This document shows, one piece after another, positions 35,309 to 43,552 of a DNA stretch of 64,000 bases (positions are counted from its first letter, which is position 1; every line of letters starts with the position of its first letter). The notes under the pieces are model-generated. The model was not told the DNA's origin. It saw only the letters and a list, made by a program, of their open reading frames with translations, and did not search any database. Source of the stretch: Halomonas salipaludis. GTDB taxonomy: Bacteria; Pseudomonadota; Gammaproteobacteria; Pseudomonadales; Halomonadaceae. Location: assembly GCF_002286975.1 (NCBI RefSeq), contig NZ_NSKB01000009.1, positions 1-64,000 on the forward strand, written 5' to 3'. The translations under genes and the position numbers were made by a program.

Positions 35309-35905
35309 CTAGCGGATCACGACCCGTGTGCCAATGCCGATCAGCTCGGCAAGCCGCTCAATCTCTTCATTAGTCACCGCCACGCAGCCCAGGGTCCAGT
35401 CGAAGCGGCCGTGAATCTCGGGATCACCGCTGCCGATGCCGTGCAGGCCGATGTTTCCGCCCAGCACGGTATCTTGAGGCGGGCGACCGTGACGGCGCAG
35501 ATAGTAGTGGTATTCCTCGTACTCGACGCGACTCATCACCCCTGCATTGAGGGCGTCCAGGGCGTGCCAGGGGGTCGGGTAGTCGACGTTGAAGAACAGG
35601 TGGAAGCGGCTCTCGGGATTGATGCCGTTGATGCGAAACTCCCCCTTGGGGGTCTGCTTGTCGCCCCTCACCCGCAGCCGCGCGGCACCGCGCTGACCGA
35701 CCGAGATGCCGTGTATCCGCTCGAGCGGGAAGTCGCCACGATACACGGTCAGCGTGGCATCGCTGTTGTCGACCTTGACCCAGACTTCAAACGAATCACG
35801 AGGGCCAAAATCGGTGGCAATGTTGTCGATCAGGTTGGCCTTCAGGCCAAGGGTCGGCGTAAGCGCCATCGCGACGATGGCAATCAGTCGGGTGAGTCGG
35901 CTCAT
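35309..35905 (-). CDS. Second L,D-transpeptidase-like (YkuD/YafK-type) protein
   Basis: A 198-residue exported protein with signal peptide LIAIVAMALTPTLGLKANLI. The YkuD core has VWVKVDNSDATLTVYRGDFP, DKQTPKGEFRINGINPESRF, the histidine in NIGLHGIGSGDPEIHGRFDW and the catalytic stretch DWTLGCVAVTNEEIERL (Cys ~174). It lacks LysM or other wall-binding modules. This compact form resembles the YafK/DpaA-like group, some of which cleave rather than form Lpp-peptidoglycan bonds; crosslinking versus release cannot be told from sequence. It lies upstream of lpp on the same strand but is separated by a hairpin and the lpp promoter. Confidence 0.88.
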   Translation of the reverse strand: MSRLTRLIAIVAMALTPTLGLKANLIDNIATDFGPRDSFEVWVKVDNSDATLTVYRGDFPLERIHGISVGQRGAARLRVRGDKQTPKGEFRINGINPESRFHLFFNVDYPTPWHALDALNAGVMSRVEYEEYHYYLRRHGRPPQDTVLGGNIGLHGIGSGDPEIHGRFDWTLGCVAVTNEEIERLAELIGIGTRVVIR

Positions 35906-35959
35906 GGAGTCAGATACTCTCGTCTAACACGTTCAATGAGTGTCTTCTACGCTATCAGA

Positions 35960-35992
35960 CGCGCGGTGACAAACCCTATTTATCACCGCGCG
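35960..35992 (-). terminator. 10-bp inverted repeat after the ABC-F gene
   Basis: CGCGCGGTGA/TCACCGCGCG with a 13-nt AT-rich loop, 32 nt past the ABC-F stop. The GC stem suits a terminator, but the U-tract is absent. It may also shield the start region of the next gene (35905). Confidence 0.55.
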
Positions 35993-36024
35993 TTCAACGC
36001 ACTTGCGTGAAGCCACAATCGGCT

Positions 36025-37611
36025 CTAACCAAGTCCTTGGCTGCGCAGATAGTCCTCATAGCTGCCGCTGAAGTCGATAATGCCCTGCGGCGTCATGTCG
36101 AGCACCCGGGTGGCCAGCGAGGAGACGAATTCACGGTCGTGGCTGACGAAGATCAGCGTGCCTGGGTAGTGCTCCAGCGCCAGGTTGAGGGCTTCGATGG
36201 ATTCCATGTCGAGGTGGTTGGTGGGCTCGTCCATCAGCAGCACATTGGGATTGATCAGCGACAGCTTGCCGAACAGCATGCGGCCCTGCTCGCCTCCCGA
36301 CAGCACCTTGACCGACTTGCCGATATCGTCGCTGCTGAACAGCATTCGCCCCAGCGCACCGCGCACCACCTGCTCGCCGGCATCAGTCCACTGCTGCATC
36401 CATTCGAACAGCGTGGCCGAATTGGCGAAGTCGTCGCCGTGGTCCTGGGCGAACACGCCGAGCTCGGCGCTGTCGGTCCACTTGGCGCTGCCGCTGTCCG
36501 GGGCCAGCTCACCGCTCAGGGTCTTGAGCAGCGTGGTCTTGCCGATGCCGTTGGGGCCGATGATGGCGATTCGTTCACCGGCCTCCACCGTCATCGAGAT
36601 CCCCTCGAACAGCGGCTCACTGCCGTAGCCCTTGCTCAGGCCCTCGACGTTGAGTGCATTGCGGTGAATCTTCTTATTCTGCTCGAAGCGGATGAACGGG
36701 CTGACCCGGCTCGACGGCTTGATGTCGGTGAGCTTGATCTTGTCGATCTGACGCGCCCGCGAGGTGGCCTGCTTGGCCTTGGAGGCATTGGCCGAGAAGC
36801 GGCTGACGAAGGCCTGCAGCTCGGCGATCTGCGCCTTCTTCTTGGCATTGTCGGCGTGCATGCGCTCGCGCACCGCAGTGGCGGCGGTCATGTAGTCGTC
36901 GTAATTGCCGGGGAACAGGGTGATCTCGCCATAGTCCAGGTCGGCCATGTGCGTGCACACGCTGTTGAGGAAGTGGCGATCGTGGGAAATGATGATCATG
37001 GTGCTGTCGCGGGCGTTCAGCACCCCTTCCAGCCAGCTGATGGTGGCGATATCCAGGTGGTTGGTGGGCTCATCGAGCAGCAGCACGTCGGGGTCGGCGA
37101 ACAGCGCCTGGGCGAGCAGCACGCGCAGCTTCCAGCCCGGTGCCACGGCGCTCATCGGGCCGTGGTGCTGGTCGAGGGGGATCCCCAGCCCCAGCAGCAG
37201 CTCGCCAGCGCGGGCGTCGGCGGTGTAGCCGTCGAGCTCGGCGAAACGCACTTCCAGGTCGGCCACCGCCATGCCATCGGCTTCGCTCATCTCGGGCAGC
37301 GCGTAGATGCGCTCGCGCTCGGCGGCCACCGCCCATAGTTCGGTGTTGCCCATGATCACGGTGTCGATGACGCGCTGGTCCTCGAAGGCGAACTGGTCCT
37401 GGCGCAGCTTGCCGAGCCGCGCATCGGGCTCGACCATCACCTGGCCGGCGCTGGGCTCGAGATCGCCGCCGAGGATCTTCATGAAGGTCGACTTGCCGCA
37501 GCCGTTGGCGCCAATCAGACCGTAGCGATGGCCCTTGCCGAACTTGACGGAGACGTTCTCGAAAAGGGGCTTGGCCCCGAACTGCATGGTGATATTGGCG
37601 GTAGAGATCAA
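36025..37611 (-). CDS. ybiT: ABC-F family ATPase, YbiT-like
   Basis: A 528-residue cytoplasmic protein with two ABC domains and no membrane segments; ABC-F proteins act on ribosomes at the E site. First domain: Walker [15 protein letters not shown], Walker [13 protein letters not shown]. An arm/linker region follows ([40 protein letters not shown]). Second domain: Walker [14 protein letters not shown], signature [10 protein letters not shown], Walker [14 protein letters not shown]. Closely colinear with E. coli YbiT (530). I placed the start at TTG 37611 ([11 protein letters not shown], matching the YbiT N-terminus) rather than an upstream GTG at 37641. A structured repeat (copy 3) lies on the same strand about 240 nt upstream. 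Confidence 0.94.
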   Translation of the reverse strand: MISTANITMQFGAKPLFENVSVKFGKGHRYGLIGANGCGKSTFMKILGGDLEPSAGQVMVEPDARLGKLRQDQFAFEDQRVIDTVIMGNTELWAVAAERERIYALPEMSEADGMAVADLEVRFAELDGYTADARAGELLLGLGIPLDQHHGPMSAVAPGWKLRVLLAQALFADPDVLLLDEPTNHLDIATISWLEGVLNARDSTMIIISHDRHFLNSVCTHMADLDYGEITLFPGNYDDYMTAATAVRERMHADNAKKKAQIAELQAFVSRFSANASKAKQATSRARQIDKIKLTDIKPSSRVSPFIRFEQNKKIHRNALNVEGLSKGYGSEPLFEGISMTVEAGERIAIIGPNGIGKTTLLKTLSGELAPDSGSAKWTDSAELGVFAQDHGDDFANSATLFEWMQQWTDAGEQVVRGALGRMLFSSDDIGKSVKVLSGGEQGRMLFGKLSLINPNVLLMDEPTNHLDMESIEALNLALEHYPGTLIFVSHDREFVSSLATRVLDMTPQGIIDFSGSYEDYLRSQGLG

Positions 37612-37847
37612 AGCGGAGTCCCGTTGGCGCAAGGGAAACACTGTACAAATGCCTGCACGAGCAAATCGCTGCGTTGCGCGGTGCGCGGAATCCTCACATA
37701 TACCCCATATGCTCCGGTTCCTGTGCTCCGTGCGCCTTGCGCTTCATCTCGCTCGGCGATTTGTCCAGCGCTTCCCAAAGGGACGCGATTGTACGCGCTA
37801 TTGGGCCATCGTTCACCCTTGCACTTGCGCCTTGTGGCAGCAGCACC

Positions 37848-37956
37848 GGGACTATCTCAGCAGCAGGCCTGCGAGGGGGCGCTGTAAACCATCCCTGGGC
37901 GCTACCGACGCCATCCATGGCGTCGAACCCCCTCGCAAACCTGCTGCTGACGTCCC
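37848..37956 (-). repeat. Structured repeat RNA element, copy 3
   Basis: A 109-nt copy on the minus strand with the best-preserved closing helix: 23 consecutive pairs including two U.G, bracketed by GGGAC/GTCCC. The apical hairpin is GACGCC-ATGGAT-GGCGTC (37924-37907). The conserved segment GCGCCC-AGGGAT-GG is followed by TTTACAGCGC, with its loop at 37896-37891. It lies between the stop of the GIY-YIG-like gene (48 nt upstream on this strand) and the ABC-F start. The rest of 37612-38003 shows nothing else convincing. Confidence 0.85.
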
Positions 37957-38003
37957 TCGCTATGAGCTTTACTCAATGGAAGTGGCTGAACGAATCTACG
38001 CCC

Positions 38004-38462
38004 CTAGACCGCCGTCTGCTGATGGTTCGGCGGGTCGTGGCGCTCGACGGTAAAGATCGACTGGAGCTTGTCCTTCTTGCCGTAGAGATGCACCGTGGTC
38101 TGGTCGAAGGGGAAGTACTCGATGTATTCGCTGTGCAGATTGAAGCGCGGCTTATGGGCGTTGATCATCGCCGCTGCCAGGCGCTCGCGATTGGCATGCC
38201 CCGACAGGCCCACGCCGACCCATAGCGCCTCGTCCGGCTGCAGGAAATCTCGCCAGGCTGCATGATCCCCATGATGCGTCACAGCGTGGCGGGCGTTACG
38301 ATGCTCGCCCACGAAGAGCAGCTCCTGAACCTCCATCTCGCCGCTTTCGGGGTCGTGGGCGGCGCGGAACACGCAGTAGATCCCCGACTCATCGGGCACC
38401 TCGCTGAGTTCATCCAGCGTCCAGTAGCCAAGTATCTTGGGGGAAAGCAGTTGATCGGACAT
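38004..38462 (-). CDS. GIY-YIG-fold-like protein with degenerate active site
   Basis: A 152-residue cytoplasmic protein. The ATG at 38462 follows an excellent AGGAGGTGAT ribosome binding site, so translation should be strong. A GIY-YIG-like core is suggested by ESGIYCVFRA, then LLFVGEHRNARHAVTHHGDH in place of YIG...R, then RERLAAAMINAHKPRFN, the usual Glu-helix and PxxN end. The YIG motif reads FVG and the Arg helix is His-rich, so nuclease activity may be lost. The C-terminal ~35 residues (FDQTTVHLYGKKDKLQSIFT) are extra. No neighbour fixes the role; function is unknown. Confidence 0.65.
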   Translation of the reverse strand: MSDQLLSPKILGYWTLDELSEVPDESGIYCVFRAAHDPESGEMEVQELLFVGEHRNARHAVTHHGDHAAWRDFLQPDEALWVGVGLSGHANRERLAAAMINAHKPRFNLHSEYIEYFPFDQTTVHLYGKKDKLQSIFTVERHDPPNHQQTAV

Positions 38463-38619
38463 CGCTATCACCTCCTATTGCTCGCCTGACGAAGTGGGCG
38501 CCAAACCCGACACCCAACGTGGCGACTTACCTACAGCCTAGTCAAATTGGGGGTTTTTGCCCTACCCGCCCCTAGGCTAAGGCCCTGCCGACAAAGGCGC
38601 TTGCCACTACCTCTAGCGA

Positions 38620-38717
38620 GGAACGCCGGGGGCAGGCCGTACGCCAGGGATGGCGTAGGTAGCGCCCAGGGATGGGTTTACAGCGCCTCCTCGAAGGCCT
38701 GCCGACGGGGTAGTTCC
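38620..38717 (+). repeat. Structured repeat RNA element, copy 2 (shortened)
   Basis: A 98-nt copy with outer GGAAC/GTTCC and helix GGCAGGCC/GGCCTGCC (38631-38638 with 38696-38703). The apical hairpin is TACGCC-AGGGAT-GGCGTA (38640-38657), and the conserved segment has loop AGGGAT at 38668-38673 plus TTTACAGCGCC. The 5' strand of the inner GAGGRGG helix is deleted (~10 nt). It lies on plus between two minus-strand genes, ending 12 nt past the NYN gene stop, so any sense transcript would be antisense to those genes' mRNA. Confidence 0.85.
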
Positions 38718-38728
38718 GAGCAGCGCTG

Positions 38729-39202
38729 CTAGCGCAATAAGTCGCCTTCAATCGGCACGAAGTGACTTGCGGCGCGCATCAGCGAGGCGGCGGTGAGGCG
38801 CTCAACCCCGACCACTTCGACGGGAATCCCATAGCGCTCGCGGATGCGGCTCACCAGCAGGTCGAAGTCGCCGTCGCCGGAGAGCAGCACCAGGCGGTCG
38901 ACCTCGGCGGCGGCCTCCATGGCATCCAGGGTGATGCCGACGTCCCAGTCGCCCTTGGCCGAACCGTCGCTGCGCTGGATGAAGGGCTTGAGCTTCACTG
39001 TAAAGCCGATGCGGCGCAGGATCGCCTGGAACTGCTGCTGGCGCGGGTCGCCGCGCTCCACCGCATAGGCGTTGGCGACCACTACCTCGCGGCCGGCAGC
39101 GAAGCGCGTCCAGCAGGCGTGGTAGTCGAAATGACGACCGAACGCCTCGCGGGTGGTGTAGTAGACGTTCTGCACGTCGACCAGTAGTGCAATTCGTTCC
39201 AC
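38729..39202 (-). CDS. NYN-domain (LabA/DUF88-like) PIN-fold protein
   Basis: A 157-residue cytoplasmic protein of the NYN/PIN nuclease superfamily. The acidic pocket is represented by IALLVDVQNVYYTTREAFGR (Asp near 9, Asn near 12), GDWDVGITLDAMEAA (Asp pair) and VLLSGDGDFDLLVSRIRERY with its SGDGDF signature. The last strands are IPVEVVGVERLTAASLMRAA. Members are predicted RNases; LabA in cyanobacteria is linked to circadian output, but no specific role can be inferred here. GTG start with upstream GAGG. It lies 28 nt downstream of the RND permease stop on the same strand and may be cotranscribed. Confidence 0.88.
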   Translation of the reverse strand: MERIALLVDVQNVYYTTREAFGRHFDYHACWTRFAAGREVVVANAYAVERGDPRQQQFQAILRRIGFTVKLKPFIQRSDGSAKGDWDVGITLDAMEAAAEVDRLVLLSGDGDFDLLVSRIRERYGIPVEVVGVERLTAASLMRAASHFVPIEGDLLR

Positions 39203-39230
39203 CGGCGCTGCCTCATCAGGGGGTAGGCCT

Positions 39231-42200
39231 TCAGCCTGACACAGCTCGCCCCTCGGCGTCGCCTGCTGGTGCCACGTGCTCGTCGACGGGCACGCGCATC
39301 AGCAACGCGTAGAGCACCGGCACCACGCACAGGGTAATGATCGAGGCGGCCAGCAGGCCGAAGATGATGGCGATGGCCATCGGCGCCCACAGCAGGCCGC
39401 CGCCCAGCCACAGCGGCAGCAGTCCGCCACTGGTGGTCAGGGTCGACATCACCACCGGCCGCAGGCGGCGGCTGCCGGCCTCGAGGATCGCCTCCAGCGG
39501 CTCCAGTCCATTGCGTCGCTCGAGGTCGATGCGGTCGATCAGCACGATGGCGTTGTTGATCACGATGCCGGCCAGCGATACCACCCCGAGGAAGGTCATG
39601 ATGCCGAAGTGCGAGCCGGTGATCAGCAGGCCGAAGACCACCCCGATCAGCGACAGCGGGATGGTCGTCAGGATGATCAGCGGGCGCCGCAGCGAGTTGA
39701 ACTGCATCACCAGCAGCACCAGGATCACCATGGCGCCGATCGGCAGCTTCTCGGCGATCGAGTCGGTACCGATCTGCGACTCCTCTACCTCGCCGCCGAA
39801 TTCATAGAACACATCGCTGGGCCAATCGGCCTGCTGGGCATCGAGCCAGGGTCGTAGTTCGGCGGCCATCGCCTCGGCAGTGATCCCCGGCACCAGTTCC
39901 GATTCCACCGAGATGGTCTGGTAGCGGTCGCGGCGCAGGATGCGCGACGGCCCCCAGACCATCTCGACCTCGGCGACCTGGGCCAGCGGCACGCCCTGGC
40001 CGCCCTCCTGGGGCATCACCACTACGTCGTCCAGCTCGTCGGCATTGCGCAGCTCGCCGCGCTCATGGCGCAGCATGATCGGTACCAGGGTGTCGCCGTC
40101 GCGGAACGTCGACACCTCGATACCCGACAGCGCCGACTGCAGGCTCAACGCCACATCGCGCTCGGTGACTCCGGCGCGCAGCGCTCGTGCCGGGTCGATA
40201 TCGACGCGCAGTCGCTTGACCCAGTCGCCCCAGTCGTCGCGCACGTTGCGCGTACCCGGCTGGTTGCTGGTGTAGTCGCGCACCTGCTCGGCGATCTCGG
40301 CCAGCCTTTCGCGGTCGTTACCCGACAGCCGAATCGACAGCGGTACCTTGACCGGCGGCCCGAAACTGGTGGCCTTGACGCTGGCGCGCAGGTCGGGAAA
40401 TTCGTCGTTGAGCCACTCGTCGAGCTCGGCGATCAGCGGATCGACGGCCTCCCAGCGGTTGGCCTGCAGCAGCATGAAGGCGTACTCGGGACTCGGCGGC
40501 TCCGGGGCGTGATTGATGATGTAGCGCTCGCCACCGAAGCCGATGAAGCTGCCCCAGTGGGTCACGCCGTCGCGGCGCCACTCACCGGCGTCATTCCGTT
40601 CGGTGGCGAGCGCCTCGCCGAGATGCGCCTCGATCGCCTCGACCACCTCGCGGGTGCGCTCGATGGGCGCCGAATAGGGTAGCCGCAGCTCCACGGTGAT
40701 CAGGTTACGCTCGGCCTGGGGAAAGAAGATCTTGGGTAGGTAGCCGAAGCCGACCAGGGTCAGGGCGAACAGCCCCAGCACCACGCCCAGGGTCGGCAGC
40801 GGATGGCGCAGCAGCGCCAGCAGGCCACGGCGATAGCGTGGGTAGACGGCGCGTGCCAGGCGCCCCTGGGAGGCGTCGTCGCCCCTTGCCGGGGCCTCGG
40901 CCTGGCGCTTCTCGGCAACCTTGTCGCGACGCGGCTCGAGCAGTGCCACGCAGAGCAGCGGGATCATGGTCAGCGACAGCAGCCACGACGACAGCAGCGT
41001 AATGGTCACCACCTGGAACAGCGAGCGGGTGTACTCGCCGACATCGGAGACCGCCAGGAACTGCGGCAGGAAGGCCGCCGAGGTGGTCAGCGACGCGGTC
41101 AGCAGCGGAAAGCGCAGCTGGGCGGCCGACTCCAGCGCCGCCTGGCGCACGCTTTTGCCCTCGCGGGTCGAGACCTGGATCGACTCGACCATGACAATGG
41201 CGTTGTCGACCAGCATGCCCAGGGCGATGATCAACGCCCCCAGCGAGACCTGATTGAGGCCGATGTCGAACAGCCCCATGAAGGCCAGGCAGGCGAGAAT
41301 CGCCGCCGGCACCAGGCTGGCCACGATCAACCCGGTGCGCAGACCGAGGAATAGCAGCATCACCACGCAAACCAGCACCACCGCCTGCAGCAGGTTGATC
41401 AGAAACTCGTTGATGCGCTCATCGACGCGGTCTGGTTGAAAGGCCAGTTCCTCGAACTCGAGGCCGATGGGCAGCTCGGCCTCGATCTCGGCGATGCGCT
41501 GGCGCACCTGATCGCCCAGGTCGGTGATATTGCCACCCTCGCGCATCGCCACGCCCATCGCCAGGCCCGGTACGCCACTGGCATGGTAGCGGCTCATCGG
41601 CGGGTCGGCGTAGCCGTGATAGACCTCCACCAGCGAGCCCAGCGGCACGCGCTCGCCTTCTGGCAACGGCACCAGCGCGCGGCGGATGTCATCGATGCTC
41701 TCGAAGTTGCCGGTGGGCTCGAGCACCAGACGCTCGCTGCCCGAGCGGATCGCTCCACCGGGCAGCACGATATTGCGCGCCGCCAGCAGCTGCCCAAGGC
41801 CCTGGGGCGACACGCCGAGCTCGGCCAGACGCGCCTCGTTGTAGTCGAGGAAGATCCGCTCCTCGGCATAGCCGTGGAGGGTGACCTTGGCCACGTCGGG
41901 CAGCTGCAGCAGGCGGTCGCGGGCGTCGTCGGCGACCTGCTTGAGCTCGGCCGGCGAGAAGCCCTCGCCGGTCAGCGACAGCATGATGCCGAACACATCG
42001 CCGAACTCGTCGTTGATCTGCGGCGGGTGGGCCTCGTCGGGCAGCTGGTGCTGGATATCGCCGATCTTGCGCCGCAGCTTGTCCCAGCCGGCCTGGACGT
42101 CGACCACATCGGGGCGCAGCTCGACGCGGATGATCGACACCCCGGCCCGCGAGGTACTCTCGACATAGTCGAGTTCCGGCATCTCCATGATCGCGGTTTC

Positions 42201-42401
42201 CAGCGGGTCGCTGACCAACTGCTCGATGCGCTCCGGGGTGGCGCCCGGCATCGGCGTGACGATCTGCGCCACGCGCACCGTGACCTCGGGGTCCTCGGCC
42301 CGCGAGATGCCCAGGTAGCTGATCACCGCCCCCAGGAAGATGACCAGCAGCGCCACCACGGTGACGCGGTTGTAGCGCAGCGCGGCAGCGGTGAGGCTCA
42401 T
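39231..42401 (-). CDS. RND-family efflux pump inner-membrane permease
   Basis: A 1056-residue proton-driven resistance-nodulation-division transporter. Twelve membrane helices and two large periplasmic loops are evident. Landmarks are the N-terminal VTVVALLVIFLGAVISYLGI and the helix-4 proton relay ALGMLVDNAIVMVESIQVST. The second-half landmarks are VVSLAGIVINNAIVLIDRID and the helix-11/12 region TLTTSGGLLPLWLGGGLLW. It resembles AcrB/TriC-like drug or solvent pumps rather than heavy-metal CusA pumps: no Met cluster is apparent. Its ATG overlaps the adaptor stop (ATGA). The substrate cannot be predicted. Confidence 0.95.
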   Translation of the reverse strand: MSLTAAALRYNRVTVVALLVIFLGAVISYLGISRAEDPEVTVRVAQIVTPMPGATPERIEQLVSDPLETAIMEMPELDYVESTSRAGVSIIRVELRPDVVDVQAGWDKLRRKIGDIQHQLPDEAHPPQINDEFGDVFGIMLSLTGEGFSPAELKQVADDARDRLLQLPDVAKVTLHGYAEERIFLDYNEARLAELGVSPQGLGQLLAARNIVLPGGAIRSGSERLVLEPTGNFESIDDIRRALVPLPEGERVPLGSLVEVYHGYADPPMSRYHASGVPGLAMGVAMREGGNITDLGDQVRQRIAEIEAELPIGLEFEELAFQPDRVDERINEFLINLLQAVVLVCVVMLLFLGLRTGLIVASLVPAAILACLAFMGLFDIGLNQVSLGALIIALGMLVDNAIVMVESIQVSTREGKSVRQAALESAAQLRFPLLTASLTTSAAFLPQFLAVSDVGEYTRSLFQVVTITLLSSWLLSLTMIPLLCVALLEPRRDKVAEKRQAEAPARGDDASQGRLARAVYPRYRRGLLALLRHPLPTLGVVLGLFALTLVGFGYLPKIFFPQAERNLITVELRLPYSAPIERTREVVEAIEAHLGEALATERNDAGEWRRDGVTHWGSFIGFGGERYIINHAPEPPSPEYAFMLLQANRWEAVDPLIAELDEWLNDEFPDLRASVKATSFGPPVKVPLSIRLSGNDRERLAEIAEQVRDYTSNQPGTRNVRDDWGDWVKRLRVDIDPARALRAGVTERDVALSLQSALSGIEVSTFRDGDTLVPIMLRHERGELRNADELDDVVVMPQEGGQGVPLAQVAEVEMVWGPSRILRRDRYQTISVESELVPGITAEAMAAELRPWLDAQQADWPSDVFYEFGGEVEESQIGTDSIAEKLPIGAMVILVLLVMQFNSLRRPLIILTTIPLSLIGVVFGLLITGSHFGIMTFLGVVSLAGIVINNAIVLIDRIDLERRNGLEPLEAILEAGSRRLRPVVMSTLTTSGGLLPLWLGGGLLWAPMAIAIIFGLLAASIITLCVVPVLYALLMRVPVDEHVAPAGDAEGRAVSG

Positions 42402-43552
42402 CGGTTCGCCTCCAGGCGCACCCGCTGGCCGTCGCTGATACGGCTCATGCCGGCGACCACCAGCCGCTCGCCAGCGTCGAGTCCGGCAACGATCTCAAGC
42501 GACTCGCCCTGGCGCCGCCCCAGGCCTATCTCGCGCCGCTCGATCTGCGCCAGCGGCCGGCCGTTGGCGTCGGCCTCGGTCGCGTCCTCCGCGATGGCCA
42601 CGTAGACGTAGTGGCCGGCAGCATCCTCGCCCACCGCCGCCATCGGCACCCACAGCGAGTCGGCGCCGTTGGCGGCCTGCGGCAGGAGAATCTCGGCGGC
42701 CATGCCCGGCGTCAGCGTCGCCGAGGCGCTATCGTCGGCGTCGATATCCAGGCTGACCCGCAGCGGCCAGGTTGCCTGGGGCGGCTGCAGCGGCAGGCCG
42801 ATCTCGGCCACTCGCCCAGGCAGCGTGAGCCCCAGCAGCGGCAGCTCGACCTCGACCCGATCGCCCTCCTCGACCCGCTCGAGCAGGTCCTCGGAGAGCG
42901 CCGCGCGCACGTCCATGCCCTCGCCGCAGGCGAGTACCAGCACCGGCTGACCGGCGCCGACGTTCTCCCCCGCTTCGACCAGCCGCTGGGCCACGCGACA
43001 CGCCCCCGGCGAGTCGAGCTCGGCAAACCCCAACTGGCGTTCGGCCAGCGCCATCTGGCGCTCGGCACTACGCTGCTGGGCGCGTGCCGACTCGACCTGG
43101 GCGCGGACGGCGTCGAGCTGGCGCGCCGCTGCACTGCCGGCCTCATACAGGCGCCGGGTACGCTGCCACTCGGCCTCGGCGTTGGCCGCAGTGGCCGCCG
43201 CACTGGCCAAACCGGCCTGGGCCTGGTCGCGCTGCAGCTCGATATCGGTACTGTCGAGGCGCGCCAGCGGCTGGCCGGCCGCGACCCGCTCGCCGACGCT
43301 GACCTCGAAGGCATCGAGCTGGCCATCGAGACGAAAACTCAGGCGGCGGTTGGCCCCCGCCTCGAGCCGCCCCGGCAGGCGCCGCTCGGCATCCGGCACG
43401 CCCGGCTCGACCAGCTGGGTGCGCACCGGGCGCAGCGCCTCCTCGGCGGGCGGGGCACTGTCGCAGCCGATCAGGGTCAAGGCCAGCAGCAGGATGGTCG
43501 GGGGGAGAATCCAGGGCGTCATACGCATGGGCTTCCGGGTCATGGGTATCAT
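42398..43552 (-). CDS. RND efflux periplasmic adaptor lipoprotein
   Basis: A 384-residue membrane fusion protein. The ATG at 43552 overlaps the outer-membrane factor stop (ATGATA). The lipoprotein signal ends LLALTLIGC. The lipoyl half motif LDGQLDAFEVSVGERVAAGQ precedes a coiled coil (AQAGLASAAATAANAEAEWQ) and the second half LDSPGACRVAQRLVEAGENV. A beta-barrel and membrane-proximal domain follow, ending VAGMSRISDGQRVRLEANR. It couples the permease to its outer-membrane channel. An odd feature is a Cys (ACGEG) in the barrel. The order outer-membrane factor - adaptor - permease, all overlapping, makes a single translationally coupled operon. Confidence 0.94.
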   Translation of the reverse strand: MIPMTRKPMRMTPWILPPTILLLALTLIGCDSAPPAEEALRPVRTQLVEPGVPDAERRLPGRLEAGANRRLSFRLDGQLDAFEVSVGERVAAGQPLARLDSTDIELQRDQAQAGLASAAATAANAEAEWQRTRRLYEAGSAAARQLDAVRAQVESARAQQRSAERQMALAERQLGFAELDSPGACRVAQRLVEAGENVGAGQPVLVLACGEGMDVRAALSEDLLERVEEGDRVEVELPLLGLTLPGRVAEIGLPLQPPQATWPLRVSLDIDADDSASATLTPGMAAEILLPQAANGADSLWVPMAAVGEDAAGHYVYVAIAEDATEADANGRPLAQIERREIGLGRRQGESLEIVAGLDAGERLVVAGMSRISDGQRVRLEANR

